Source of the DNA: Phytophthora colocasiae
Lineage: Eukaryota > Oomycota > Peronosporomycetes > Peronosporales > Peronosporaceae
NCBI GenBank assembly: GCA_018806915.1
Contig: JAGKQI010000052.1
Coordinates: 124,001 to 188,000 of the forward strand
Length of the DNA stretch: 64,000 bases
Reading direction: 5' to 3'
The notes under the pieces are model-generated. The model was not told the origin of the DNA. It ran no database searches and was given only the letters and a program-made list of their open reading frames with translations. This document shows, piece by piece, positions 29,601 to 37,750 of this stretch (positions are counted from its first letter, which is position 1; each line of letters starts with the position of its first letter). A program made the translations under genes and the position numbers.

Positions 29601-31298
29601 CGAATTGTTACAACTTCAGTTGCACCACCCACTGCTACTATTACTAAGCCTGCAGCAGATACGCTGCTGGTTCTTCAGAACTGCCGAATTCGTGGTGCTG
29701 GAACTTCAGGAGTACTTCTGGTACGCGGATCGTTGGTTATGTCTCTGAACACAGTTGAGGGGAATGCGCATTCTGGTGTTACGGTTCTCGGAGGACAAGC
29801 TATACTGCGAAGGAACAAGATCCAGCGGAATGGCCGGTTTGGTATGCGTTTGCTGTATCATGCAGGCAACGTTATTGTCGAAGACAACGTGGTGTCTGGC
29901 AACTCGTGTGGAAATTTGGACGTGGACAACTCGGGTCGACGCTTCGTTGTACGGTTGAATGACATGGACAAGAGGAAGAAGTTGTCCGAAAAGCTTCCGC
30001 ATTCCCATGGCAAGTTGCGTCTAAAGACGTATCGAATTGTGGAGAAAGAAGTGCCTCGGCCTATTGTCAGTGCTACCACCACACCCACAAGTGCTATGAA
30101 TGAGTATTGGAAAAGGCAATTGACTGGTGCTAATGCAGCAGCAGCCACGACCACGGCAACGGCTGCCGCTGCCAGACCTGTCGTGACTACTGCTGCTGGA
30201 ATTCCTTTTGGGTTTATGCGGCCTGTGGTGTTTCCTCAAGGGTCTAACCCACTCTCCCGTCTTCCGATGGCGTTTGCACCTCTGGGATCGAAGGCTACCA
30301 TTCCATCAATGACGCTCAATCGAACGACAAGTACTCAACTACCTGGAGCTCAAGCAACTCTACAGCGGACTGTAAGTGTACCTGCCCCTGCAAGGCCTGT
30401 AACGCTTCCTGGAACGACTAGACCGACGATACCTGGAACGTATGTTACAAGTACGACTTCTGTCACTACGTTAAGTGGATCCTCAGCTTTGGAACCGCTG
30501 AAAAAGCGTCGGAAGCGTCGGCCGAAGACGCAACAGGTTATCGTGGGTGGACGAGAAATTGTACTGCGTGATACATGCGAAAAACCAGTAGAGAAGGTAG
30601 TAAAACATCGGCGTCCGAAGGATCCGCAGACGCCTACCGTCCTGCAACAGTTAACATCTCCTTCCGCGCTTCAGCTGAAATTTGCTCCTGGCTCAACTGC
30701 AGCAGCTGTAGCAGCAGCTATGAGTGCCATGATGGCAAACACGGCAAAACTACAAGCTGCAGCATCTTCCGCAGCTCAAGTACAAGCTTCCAGTTCAACT
30801 TCGACGGTTTCGAAAGTATCAGTACCCAATCCAGTTGTTCATGCACCATTTACTGGCAGCTCGACGCCCGTAAGCATGGTTACAAAGCCAGTAGCTACTT
30901 TGGCGACGAATACGGCGGCATCGAAGCCTGCAACAACAGTGGCGACAGTGGGTTGTGCAGATGCCAAGCGTGCAATTTCAGTTGGGGCGTCGACGGTGGC
31001 TGGGGGATTGACTCGAAGAACTGACGCGGTGACAACTACGAATGCTGCATCAAAACTGACAACGACTGCAATCCCTGTAGCAGCGAAGTTAGCAAGGCCA
31101 TTTCTAGCAACCCAGACTTCTTCCTTGACGACTACTCCAACAGGGTCAGAACCGATTAAGACTGCACAACCTGGAGAAAAGCGGAAGCTGGGTGTCGCAC
31201 AACTAGAAGCCAAAGCAAGCCATCCAAAGGCGAAGAGTGTTCAACACTGTGTTGAGAGTTGCAAGGATCATTCTGAAGCCAATGCTAGCAGATCGTGA
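23694..31298 (+). CDS. SWR1/SRCAP-type remodeller fused to WW, F-box and beta-helix
   Basis: 2534 residues in one exon from ATG 23694 (GCCATGG context; the frame is open upstream but has no ATG). Order: HSA-like helical region (about 105-190) that would bind actin and Arp4; three acidic modules DDETTI.EEER...SxExLRARY (about 247-452); Snf2 ATPase lobe 1 with ADEMGLGKT (547-555) and DEAH (about 652), and LLLTGTPLQNNLLELWALMH; a long insertion (about 760-1085) typical of the INO80/SWR1 class; lobe 2 with LSTRSGGLGINL and QAQDRAHRIGQ (about 1195-1206). This part should deposit H2A.Z in nucleosomes. It continues into a WW-like motif (FYFNADTREATWECPP, about 1601-1632), an F-box (GLPPAVLQRVM...VCRSWHTAAQHPSLF, 1648-1692), and two right-handed beta-helix blocks (SPGDTVLFGAGVYQLDETL, about 1700; GNAHSGVTVLGGQAILRRNK, about 2020) like FBXO11, then Ala/Thr/Pro-rich tail. 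A GTGAGT at 31295 and TTTAG at 31350-31354 could remove the stop and add 24 residues. Confidence 0.85.
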   Translation: MANARLKQARRRGSSRSSQAAQSVPHCPTQTQTPVTSSSDASVTQNEPISNAQTEREALEAALTQRKHALERKIQALTLGKPLHKDTEPGCDASGRRLARCHRDFLLQEMEWMAADFSQERKWRLRNAKMLSQTLVSHLDRQEQRLARKKKSEEVQRRRTAARVGRDVKKFWFKIDKIIAFKVKLQADELRQRHMQKHLKQLVEQTEKYSTALAKSFQEAQEVKKEDEGQEEDQEDEDFEMLEEEQDDETTIEEEERRAGPVSRRQAAAEVTALQEEGEMSIEELRARYAAMENEADDGDVVENAAESSSSEDGDFELTEEEEDDETTIAAEERRSGPVSRRQAAAEVATLQEENELSIEELRARYADALGTIGDEVAEADQEDGGSDADGNAGDDEFVPTRREEADQEDDETTIEEEERLEGDVSPTQKAEELRLLEEEGQMSVEQLRARYVVASDEEQSENLDTRSDGERDAMVADRERCGDDETKEEGSGISTSDAMPTDILSARRGGYKRPYLLTSRLDLREYQEAGVNWLISMCERRINGILADEMGLGKTIQTISLLAHLACAQGLWGPHLIVVPTSCLVNWEMEFKRWCPAFKVLTYFGSAKRRKELRQGWSKQNAFQVCITSYQLVVQDAHCFKRKKWYYLILDEAHNIKNWKSLRWQTLLTFSSQRRLLLTGTPLQNNLLELWALMHFLMPHVFASRKEFSYWFQNPLALMVENGSDPTQPGDNGVEGGKDLVTQLHGIIRPFVLRRLKKDVAKQLPGKFEHVISCQLSKRQRFLYEDFISRSSTRRAMFGRGKGRGANFMSMMNVLMQLRKVCNHPDLFEPRPIESPLDMASIQVPMPSRCGYLVDELVNERPRVALWSGTNLPGLELSRSEKFSSKRRRELFFYDVSAPLPDDTVATVPPAYEEKKDIVRRIIILAAKRREYWEQKRSSVSQLQKIHIGLHLDEPVFGDALIQACTMPTLISSAMQVHAHRAQPIIGAREPTHALQAMVRDPEERVASLQAVVNKAVCYVPKARANPARVIYGGGGFAYDDNFVLSRKAQAEDLESSVAQPVASQILAPYHNSFKRTQLFFPDKALVQFDCGKLQQLAVLLRTLKRGGHRCLIFTQMSSMLNILEVFLNLHGHTYFRLDGATKVDKRQMLMERFNRDEKVFCFILSTRSGGLGINLTGADAVIFYDSDWNPAMDAQAQDRAHRIGQTRDVHIYRLVSEHTVEENILRKAQQKRHLDFLVMSEGQFTTDFFSKASLRELMMGSTGEEPENIESESDLEGVDTDEDMGDDNEVSLDAVENAMAQVEDEEDVMAMKGARAEYLQEQNEFDEDAGGGGSSVASPRTQVKVVHSGGDMTSSRPSTPSSVVSTAASERGNDEDDEFGDDDTVEEDVHEEVNDRSTRRGTRHELAKHDGSDDDSIDDGDPKSTNPSRKRQRRSSKDQRSTAKRVKRLESHDDKGKRGDKVRERARDAAEEQKLQAWKASVQSLQGFEDSLNPVDRYALHFREDVDPLYAYTPAQQAAALAGVDSNPDALTLLEDIEQTETEKREEEARLIAEGELVVGQMEDTEDGDPEQLTAHYTELYRRERAHVLFERRKRLLTGAAWSRLKCVNTGHPFYFNADTREATWECPPVWAANEQLKSAQERGYEGLPPAVLQRVMSLLVAYPERYRAQMVCRSWHTAAQHPSLFVKVCASDFDPGSPATLAKVLSKVSPGDTVLFGAGVYQLDETLEISKSLKLLAAPDSRVELQMHSCRAQLRWSARGGVICGFHFSRASSAPDAAAREIKLSSDVKEPVTIVKQSRKSLRKLDKKLANWQHLLNIVGDGQVRVEYCEFDGNGRGNACVCVWGRAEKRKKRKRKRAHSSLPSTSKPATPLTASASVKIEAVSAGPATVLAIPPAAAATAPATTAAAAAAATKPVVTVAASAMRLTPSMPASTITRISAPAVSMPIASRPQSPISSSIPSTPQGTRIVTTSVAPPTATITKPAADTLLVLQNCRIRGAGTSGVLLVRGSLVMSLNTVEGNAHSGVTVLGGQAILRRNKIQRNGRFGMRLLYHAGNVIVEDNVVSGNSCGNLDVDNSGRRFVVRLNDMDKRKKLSEKLPHSHGKLRLKTYRIVEKEVPRPIVSATTTPTSAMNEYWKRQLTGANAAAATTTATAAAARPVVTTAAGIPFGFMRPVVFPQGSNPLSRLPMAFAPLGSKATIPSMTLNRTTSTQLPGAQATLQRTVSVPAPARPVTLPGTTRPTIPGTYVTSTTSVTTLSGSSALEPLKKRRKRRPKTQQVIVGGREIVLRDTCEKPVEKVVKHRRPKDPQTPTVLQQLTSPSALQLKFAPGSTAAAVAAAMSAMMANTAKLQAAASSAAQVQASSSTSTVSKVSVPNPVVHAPFTGSSTPVSMVTKPVATLATNTAASKPATTVATVGCADAKRAISVGASTVAGGLTRRTDAVTTTNAASKLTTTAIPVAAKLARPFLATQTSSLTTTPTGSEPIKTAQPGEKRKLGVAQLEAKASHPKAKSVQHCVESCKDHSEANASRS

Positions 31299-32770
31299 GT
31301 CAAATGTAACCTGAGGCCATGATACCATGAATAGAGCACTTTTACTAAATTTAGTGGAAGTGGAGCCTTCCATAGCGATGAGAGAGCCATTGTCATTTTT
31401 CTTCGTCATTTTTCTTCGTCTGTATAAATTTCCTGTATTGCAATTGTTTCCGTGCTGCTAAGCGTCTGACAAGATTCACTTCAAGAGGAATTGCTGGAAT
31501 TGCTCTGTCACCACCTCTACTGCAGTGTGCGCAAACGGTTATGCAGGTTTCTCAACGTCAAAGAACGCAACAAGAATGACGTCGATAGTTTGTGAACACA
31601 GAGATAACTATCAGTCCAGATCCAGTCATGTTGCAAGTTACTGCCTGGGAATCCAAATTCGGCATGGTAAACTTTTTGGTTTGGGTCGATCAAAGCCCGA
31701 AGGTAGTGCAGCAGCTAGATTTTCCGCGACAAAGATTTAGGAAATTACATGCACAGTATTTCCATAGCCAAGATGATGTTATCGTCCATCTGTATTTCCG
31801 GACCAGCTGTCCCTGTGAATCATCACGAATCGTGAACCTGCAACACATGTACAGTTTGCACGCTGTCTTGCCTCGATTGTGGCGAACGATAGTTTCCCGC
31901 AGAGGCAGGCTACAGACGGGATTTTTTCACTTAGTTTTTGTATGGTTGGCCAAAGTCGGGGCATCGCTCGCTAGCGCTCGCGCAAAAGACCGGCTTCGTA
32001 CAAGCCCTCACGCTTTCGGCTTTAGCGGGGGGGCCCTCTCCCCCTGCCACGCCGTGACGCTGCGGGGACGTGCGGGGCTCGCTCGCTAGCGCTCGCTCAA
32101 GTTGCCAACAATGCCCGTTGAAAAACAACTGTGTACGCAGACACTATCATAGTTTCCCTGCCAGCAACAAAAGTAGTACAGACTTCCCCGGCAAAGGGAA
32201 GTCAACAAGTAGCCACATTTACTTAATTACGTTAGGTTCTAGCAGGACATAAAACAACGCACAGACATTTGGTTATGAAGTGATACCTCCAACTTAACTT
32301 AGCTCAGTACACCATAACAACAGCTGATGCAAATCGCATGCTAGGATCCACTATGTCTGGGAGGTATGGGAAGTCTGAAGAATTGAACGAGCTGGTTCCA
32401 AGTCTCCTACAGAAGGGAAGCGTGACGGATCACACCCTAACATCCAGCACACTAAACTTTTTTCTGTCCGTAGTCTCTCGTGACACTATGACCAAAACAG
32501 TGCGTTTTCTTAAAATTCGTTGAACCGTAAAGGATTGTTGCAAATCCTTTGGTACAGTAGGTACCGGTAAGTAAAAGTTGATTAGCTGGACTGTGAGTCA
32601 GTCAACCCCATCCTTGCTCCAATGCATGCACCGACAAACAGTGTTATTCCAACACATCTTTTACGTGCATCTTGAGTACTGTATAGGATGCGCAGCACCA
32701 GCAGTAATTCGTCGAACGATCACTTGAAGGTACGCGTTATTAAAACGACGGACCAGCAGTGTTTTGGCCT
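31299..32770. other. Intergenic, 1.5 kb, with GC-rich repeat patch
   Basis: No gene is recognised. Short open frames at 31525-32089 have no known motif. A GC-rich patch at about 31965-32100 has the palindromic 14-mer GCTCGCTAGCGCTC twice (about 31969 and 32082), flanking a G-run and a C-run (GGGGGGGCCC). It looks like an element relic but cannot be named. Confidence 0.4.
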
Positions 32771-32786
32771 TCTCATTCCGAATTTC
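32771..32786 (+). promoter_or_regulatory. Oomycete Inr+FPR core promoter
   Basis: TCTCATTCCGAATTTC, with TCATTCC matching the Inr consensus TCATTYY and AATTTC the flanking promoter region. It lies 6 bp before the ATG at 32793, giving a very short leader as is common in Phytophthora. It fixes the start of the metalloprotease gene at 32793 rather than the in-frame ATG at 32688. Confidence 0.8.
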
Positions 32787-33864
32787 GTGGCAATGGTGGC
32801 AGTTAGAACGTCTCTCTTTACTATCGCGCTTCTGGTGCTTGCAGCTAGCAATTCTGTCACTTTAGGTGCCAAATGTTACCCGAAGACCCCCGCTTCAGTA
32901 CCAGCAGAAACCCCAGCACCGGACCTCGTCGAAGAAACTACGCCGACGTCGTTCGGTGGTAGCCAGACGAATGACTCCCCCACTCAGACCGCTACTGATG
33001 CACCGGCGACGGAAACTGGTTCATTCGGAGCTCCCGCAGCTCAATCTGGGTCATACGAAGCACCGGCGACAGAGACGAGCTCCAACGGCGGAACTGAAGA
33101 CAGTTCGGCCGCTACCACGCAAGGGTCTCTCGAATCGAACGATGTGAGTCAAGGAAGCTCGACCCAGACCCAGGGTTCGTTGGACGTTTCGACCGGTAAC
33201 TCGACTTCTACAGGTGAGCACGCTACATTTGGCAAGCAAACGTCGAACGGCAAGTGTGTCACGGGAGACCCCGACACTGGTGACGTCACCCGCGAGATGG
33301 TCGACTGGGTGTGGAAGAACACCATGGAGGAGTACATTCCGCAGTTCAAGAACCTCATTTTCGATCAGCTCATTACGAACAAGGGCAAACTCAGCTACTG
33401 TGTGCGTTGGGACAACGATCAGAAGTTGGAAAAGGCCACGGCGGCCAAGTTCCAGGCTGTCCTAGAGAAGCAGTTGAACCTGTGGAACCGCTGGTTGATT
33501 GGCTACGAGTGTTGGCCCATTGAGAAGATTGAGGTCTCCATTGTGGCCTATGCAGTGAAGGACAAGTCGATCATGGACTGGACTGACGACTCGTTGGGAA
33601 CGATTTACGAAGGCATTGTCGACGCCGAAGGAAGCCCGAAATGCCCCGACGAGTGCTACAAGCACCAGAATCAGGCTGCCAATTCTGATACCAGTGCTTG
33701 CAAGGGGAAACCCTTTGATATGTCCTTCTGGCCGTCGACCAAACCGGGAGAAGGTGCTATTGGTACGGGTGGCGACTGGGGCCAGCGTGTCGAAGTGAAT
33801 GACATGCTTAACACTATGGACGGAGAGGAGATGATGGTTCTGCTACACGAGATAGGCCACGGAT

Positions 33865-34836
33865 CAGGGCTCTCCAAATAAGTAGGGATTAGGGATTGAC
33901 GGGGCTGGAGGCGTCTCAATCCCTTATTGATGAACGTACCCTTAATTGACAATATTATTGTCAACTTCAACTTATAAGATACTATAAAGATCCGGTAAGA
34001 GTCGAGGAGTAAAGCAGTCCTCGAAACCTCTCCCGGTGGGCGTTATACCGTGTCGGGGATCACAGCCACTCTCATGCTGGCATTTCCGATTTTGCGAACC
34101 AAGTCCAACACTCTTCTACTCAACTTGTTCACCCTCGTCATCCATGGCTACCTTAGACCCTGGTCTCTCGAACAAGGAGATCTGTTCGTTGATGTATCGA
34201 GACCAAACAAGCGGAGGAAGAACCTGCAACGGATGCAACACCTTCATCTTTCAGGACCGAAGTCGCGGCTATCATAACCTCATCTCGCATCTGCGCCACC
34301 CAGACTATGAGCGAGTGCTGGAGCGTTGCGTTCGACAACGAATCCCCGTCACTATGGACATGTTTGTCGATAAGGACTCCCGTACTACGCATGGTTGGAT
34401 GAAACTTGTGGTGATGGAGTCGATCAACATTCGAGCTGCAATGCGCGTAAAGGAGGCATCAATATACTCGGATCTCACGTGGCTGCCAGCCACTTCGGTA
34501 CAAGTAGAGCGTCTTTTCTCCAAGATTAAGTGCATGCTGGGGTATCTTCGGAAAAGCATCAGTCATGAGACGCTCGAGACCTTACTTTACCTGAAGATGA
34601 ACTGGGACTTAGTGACGGACGAAGTGATTTCGAACGCCGTGAAACGCGCAGTTGAGGACGACAACGAAGAAGAAGCAGATCTCTAAAACCGTAGTTCTTA
34701 ATCTGGAAGAAGTAGATAGAGACCCCCTTTTCAATAATTGCGTAAGTGCCAAATATTGAGATGGCCGCTCCCTCCCTTATTGTCCCCCTACAATAATACC
34801 CCTTTTTCAATAACAATACATTTTTGGAGACCCCTG
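33865..34836 (+). mobile_element. hAT-type deletion derivative, copy A
   Basis: 972 bp; ends CAGGGCTCTCCAAATAAG and, as reverse complement of the right end, CAGGGGTCTCCAAAAATG. Flanked by GCCACGGAT at 33856-33864 and 34837-34845, a 9-bp match. It carries a rearranged transposase ORF and is 97-100% alike, by eye, to copy B at 36319-37152 in shared parts. It is inserted in the metalloprotease zinc-site codons in the same orientation as the gene. Confidence 0.85.
34144..34686 (+). pseudogene. Internally deleted hAT transposase (copy A)
   Basis: Reads 180 residues from ATG 34144. It starts with a BED-like zinc finger (CNGCNTFIFQDRSRGYHNLI then SHL), continues with TTHGWMKLVV, and then jumps at about 34413 straight to the hAT C-terminal dimerisation block (WLPATSVQVERLFSKIKCML, then YLRKSISHETLETLLYLKMN). 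The RNase H-like catalytic core is missing. It may still bind DNA and dimerise, a form that could act as a repressor of intact elements, but that is inference. Confidence 0.75.
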
Positions 34837-34893
34837 GCCACGGATTCGGACTGCCGGAGATGTACGTCGACAAGAACAAACCTGCCGGGTACC

Positions 34894-35543
34894 GGAAAAT
34901 AATTAATATCTGTTGTTCTAGCACTACCCACCTGTTAAGTACTTCCAGGCCCCTATCCACCTGTTGTTAGTACCGCCAACCTGTTATCCTGCCAAATGCA
35001 TTAGCATTCTATTTCATAGGTTACCGCCTTGAAACGATAATCCATTGCGGTCCCGCATCATGAGGACTACTGCAATGAGAAGACTGGGGAGAGACTGCTT
35101 CGCCACTCTCCATGGTCGGGTCACACGCGCACTCACTGGGTAAAAAGGAAAATATAGATGCTTTTGTTTTGCTCACAGCGTGCAGTTCACGCTCTTGAGT
35201 AGATAAGATGCTGAAGCATCCACCGTGGTGGACATATCCTTAAGAAATTTTCCTCGATTCTTGTGCTGTCGGTAGAACATAGATCAGGAACATGGACTTG
35301 ATATAACCTTACAGGAGCTTCTATATGACTTAAGCGCCTCCATAGTTGAGTAAGGCCAGTCTTAGGAAGGAACTTTCAATATCTGGTGATCGCTCGTCAC
35401 CGACAGCTATTCATATTAACAGCAAAGCAGGGCTGAATACCTGTTGAAACGCAACAGGTTTGCGGTACTAACAACAGGTGATCAGTGATCAGGAGTACTG
35501 AACAGGTGGGCAGTGCTAAAACAACAGATAATAAATAGCAGCC
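34894..35543. mobile_element. 650-bp TIR element (Mutator-like MITE?)
   Basis: Inserted in the metalloprotease gene between two copies of CCGGGTACC (34885-34893 and 35544-35552). The inner parts of the ends are long imperfect inverted repeats of about 80 bp that share ATCTGTTGTT, TAGCACT, CCCACCTGTT and GTTAGTACCGC, with ACCTGTT repeated several times. No coding capacity is seen. A 9-bp duplication with long TIRs suits a Mutator-like non-autonomous element; the class is inferred. Confidence 0.7.
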
Positions 35544-35650
35544 CCGGGTACCCTGCTTGTGTTATGGACAACAGCCTCACTCTTACCGACGGTGACGGTT
35601 GGCTAATCCGCAGTGTCCTGGAGCACATCAAGGATCGTTACAACTTTTAG

Positions 35651-36131
35651 GTCAATGGATCCTAGGAGGTATGTACATGTAGTTGGTTTTACCGTCCGTG
35701 TAGAAGGCAAATTGCTGTTTGCGTCCAATTGAGTTCAAAGGTTATTGAGAAATTTAATGTCCTTGCAGTTACGAGAGTTAGTTTTACGGGAATCTCATGT
35801 GCATCTTGAACGTCATTCAAAAGACTGCGTTTGGTTGACAATTCTTACTTGTGCGTCGTCTTGTGACGTGCAGTCCAGCTTCCTGAAAACCAGCGGTCCA
35901 CTATATGTGTGGTAGCGATTCATACGGTCTAAAGACGAACGTTATCGCGCGAAACAAAAAGTCCTTTGATCGGTACGAGGCGAAAACGTATATTTCCTGT
36001 TATCGGTCGGCCACAAGCGCTCAGGTGCTCTAATACAGCTGGAGTTGATACTCACATGGTTGCATTGCGACGTCAGTACTGTGCGATGTCATTGCTCATC
36101 AACTTGATGTGTTGTTTGTTCGCTCCGAATC
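35651..36131. other. Intergenic between metalloprotease copies
   Basis: No gene is seen. Its right edge at about 36131 is where homology to the metalloprotease stops abruptly, the proposed left inversion breakpoint. Confidence 0.4.
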
Positions 36132-37730
36132 GTGGCCAATTTCGTGCAGAAGCACCATCATGTGCTCCTGGTCCATCGAACTCAACATGTCGTTCACCTC
36201 CACACGTTGACCCCAGTCACCACCCGTACCGATGGCACCTTCACCCGCTTTCGTCGACGGCCATAGAGACATATCGAACGCCCCTCCCTTGCAACTGCTC
36301 GTGTCGGCACTGGCAGCTCAGGGGTCTCCAAAAATGTATTGTTATTGAAAAAGGGGTATTATTGTAGGGGGACAATAAGGGAGGGAGCGGCCATCTCAAT
36401 ATTTGGCACTTACGCAATTATTGAAAAGGGGCAAATATCAGCACGTATTGCTGACTTTTGAGCTCTTCTATAATAGCAGGTTCCATTAATTCCACGCAGC
36501 TTTTCATTCGCGCGAGAAGTGTTTTCGAGTTGATCTTGTTGTACTTAACCGCTTCTCGAAACACGTCGTCATCGACTGACGAAAATGGAAGATCCTTAAG
36601 CACCACAAGTTTCATCCAACCATGCGTAGTACGGGAGTCCTTATCGACAAACATGTCCATAGTGACGGGGATTCGTTGTCGAACGCAACGCTCCAGCACT
36701 CGCTCATAGTCTGGGTGGCGCCGCAGATGCGAGATGAGGTTATGATAGCCGCGACTTCGGTCCTGAAAGATGAAGGTGTTGCATCCGTTGCAGGTTCTTC
36801 CTCCGCTTGTTTGGTCTCGATACATCAACGAACAGATCTCCTTGTTCGAGAGACCAGGGTCTAAGGTAGCCATGGATGACGAGGGTGAACAAGTTGAGTA
36901 GAAGAGTGTTGGACTTGGTTCGCAAAATCGGAAATGCCAGCATGAGAGTGGCTGTGGTCCCCGGCACGGTATAACGCCCACCGGGAGAGGTTTCGAGGAC
37001 TGCTTTACTCCTCGACTCTTACCGGATCTTTATAGTATCTTATAAGTTGAAGTTGACAATAATATTGTCAATTAAGGGTACGTTCATCAATAAGGGATTG
37101 AGACGCCTCCAGCCCCGTCAATCCCTAATCCCTACTTATTTGGAGAGCCCTGCTGGCAGCTTGACCCTGGTGCTTGTAGCACTCATCAGGACACTTGGGA
37201 CTTCCATCGGAGTCCAGAATTCCCTCGTAGATCGTACCGAGCGAGTCGTCACTCCAGTCCATGATGGACTTGTCCTTCACAGCGTACCCGACGATGTCGA
37301 TGTCGATGTGCTCATACGGCCAGCACTCGTACCCGGTGAGCCACTGGTTCCACAGGTTCATTTGCTTCTCGAGCATGGCCTGGAACTTGGACGCCGTGGC
37401 CTTGGTCAGAGGCTTGTCGTTGTCCCAGCGCACGCAGTAGCTGAGCTTTCCCTTGTTGGTCACGAGCTGGTCGAAGATGAGGTTGTTAAACTGAGGCACG
37501 TACTTCTTCATGGTGTTCTCCCAGACCCAGTCGATCTGGTCACGGGTGACTCCACCAGCGTTGGGGTTTCCAACCACACATTTGCCACTGCCAGAGGTGA
37601 CAGTACCGAAGGTGGCGTGGTCACTCGACGTTGAATTGGCAGCCTGAGCACTGGTAGCAGCCAGAGCTACTACAGCCGTGAGGAGTAGCTGCTTGGTCGA
37701 GATGCGGGAGTTGGGAGTACTTGTCGACAT
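36132..37730 (-). pseudogene. Secreted zinc metalloprotease copy 2, hAT-split and truncated
   Basis: Minus strand, start ATG 37730, 7 bp after a clear core promoter. The signal peptide is LLLTAVVALAATSAQA; unlike copy 1 there is almost no mucin-like spacer. The catalytic part (WVWENTMKKYVPQFNNLIF, LNLWNQWLTGYECWP-like, KSIMDWSDDSLGTIYEG, DECYKHQGQAAS) is interrupted at 37153 by hAT copy B and resumes at 36318 with SADTSSCKGGAFDMSLWPST, GGDWGQRVEVNDML and HEIGH, then breaks at about 36131. The missing continuation, GFGLPEMYLAENKPSGYPAC, is found on the other strand at 38186, as expected if 36132-38185 was inverted. The gene cannot make an active protease in this state. Confidence 0.8.
36319..37152 (-). 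mobile_element. hAT-type deletion derivative, copy B
   Basis: 834 bp, with the same ends as copy A (CAGGGG... at 36319 and ...AGAGCCCTG at 37152). Flanked by CTGGCAGCT at 36310-36318 and 37153-37161, again 9 bp. Reversed in the window but in the same orientation relative to its host gene as copy A. Its transposase ORF (36418-36873, from ATG near 36873) keeps the BED-like finger and then about 60 residues missing from copy A (LKDLPFSSVDDDVFREAVKY and LELMEPAI-like), but lacks the whole C-terminal half. The two copies have different, partly complementary deletions of one parent element. Confidence 0.85.
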
Positions 37731-37736
37731 GGCGGA

Positions 37737-37750
37737 GAAATTGAGAATGA
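37737..37750 (-). promoter_or_regulatory. Oomycete Inr+FPR core promoter
   Basis: On the minus strand TCATTCTCAATTTC, an excellent match to TCATTYY plus CAWTTT. It ends 6 bp before the ATG at 37730, the same spacing as in metalloprotease copy 1, supporting common ancestry including the promoter. Confidence 0.8.

Larger units (their letters stand above)
32793..35650 (+). pseudogene. Secreted zinc metalloprotease copy 1, split by two elements
   Basis: Three gene pieces: 32793-33864, 34846-34893 and 35553-35650, counting each target duplication once. The start follows the core promoter by 6 bp and gives a signal peptide (LFTIALLVLAASNSVTLGA). Residues about 30-150 are a Ser/Thr/Gln-rich mucin-like stretch. 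The catalytic part has WVWKNTMEEYIPQF, LNLWNRWLIGYECWP, KSIMDWTDDSLGTIYEG, a Cys-containing segment and the zinc site HEIGHG, with FGLPEMY after it, the HExxHxxG(x) pattern of metzincin-like proteases. The hAT insert falls inside the HEIGHG codons, so the current frame ends HEIGHGSGLSK at 33881, losing the third ligand region. Removing both inserts with one target copy each would restore an open frame to TAG at 35648-35650, so the gene was intact when hit. Substrate is unknown. Confidence 0.8.

Noticed and set aside
31965..32100. GC-rich patch as an rRNA or tRNA fragment
   Set aside because: I could not fold a tRNA cloverleaf or recognise rRNA core sequence; only short palindromic repeats are evident.
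32688..32792. Metalloprotease start at 32688
   Set aside because: A textbook Inr/FPR sits at 32771-32786, and only the ATG at 32793 gives an N-terminal signal peptide.
32793..37730. Metalloproteases as NPP1/NLP necrosis-inducing proteins
   Set aside because: No GHRHDWE heptapeptide is present; instead there is HEIGHG, a zinc protease site.
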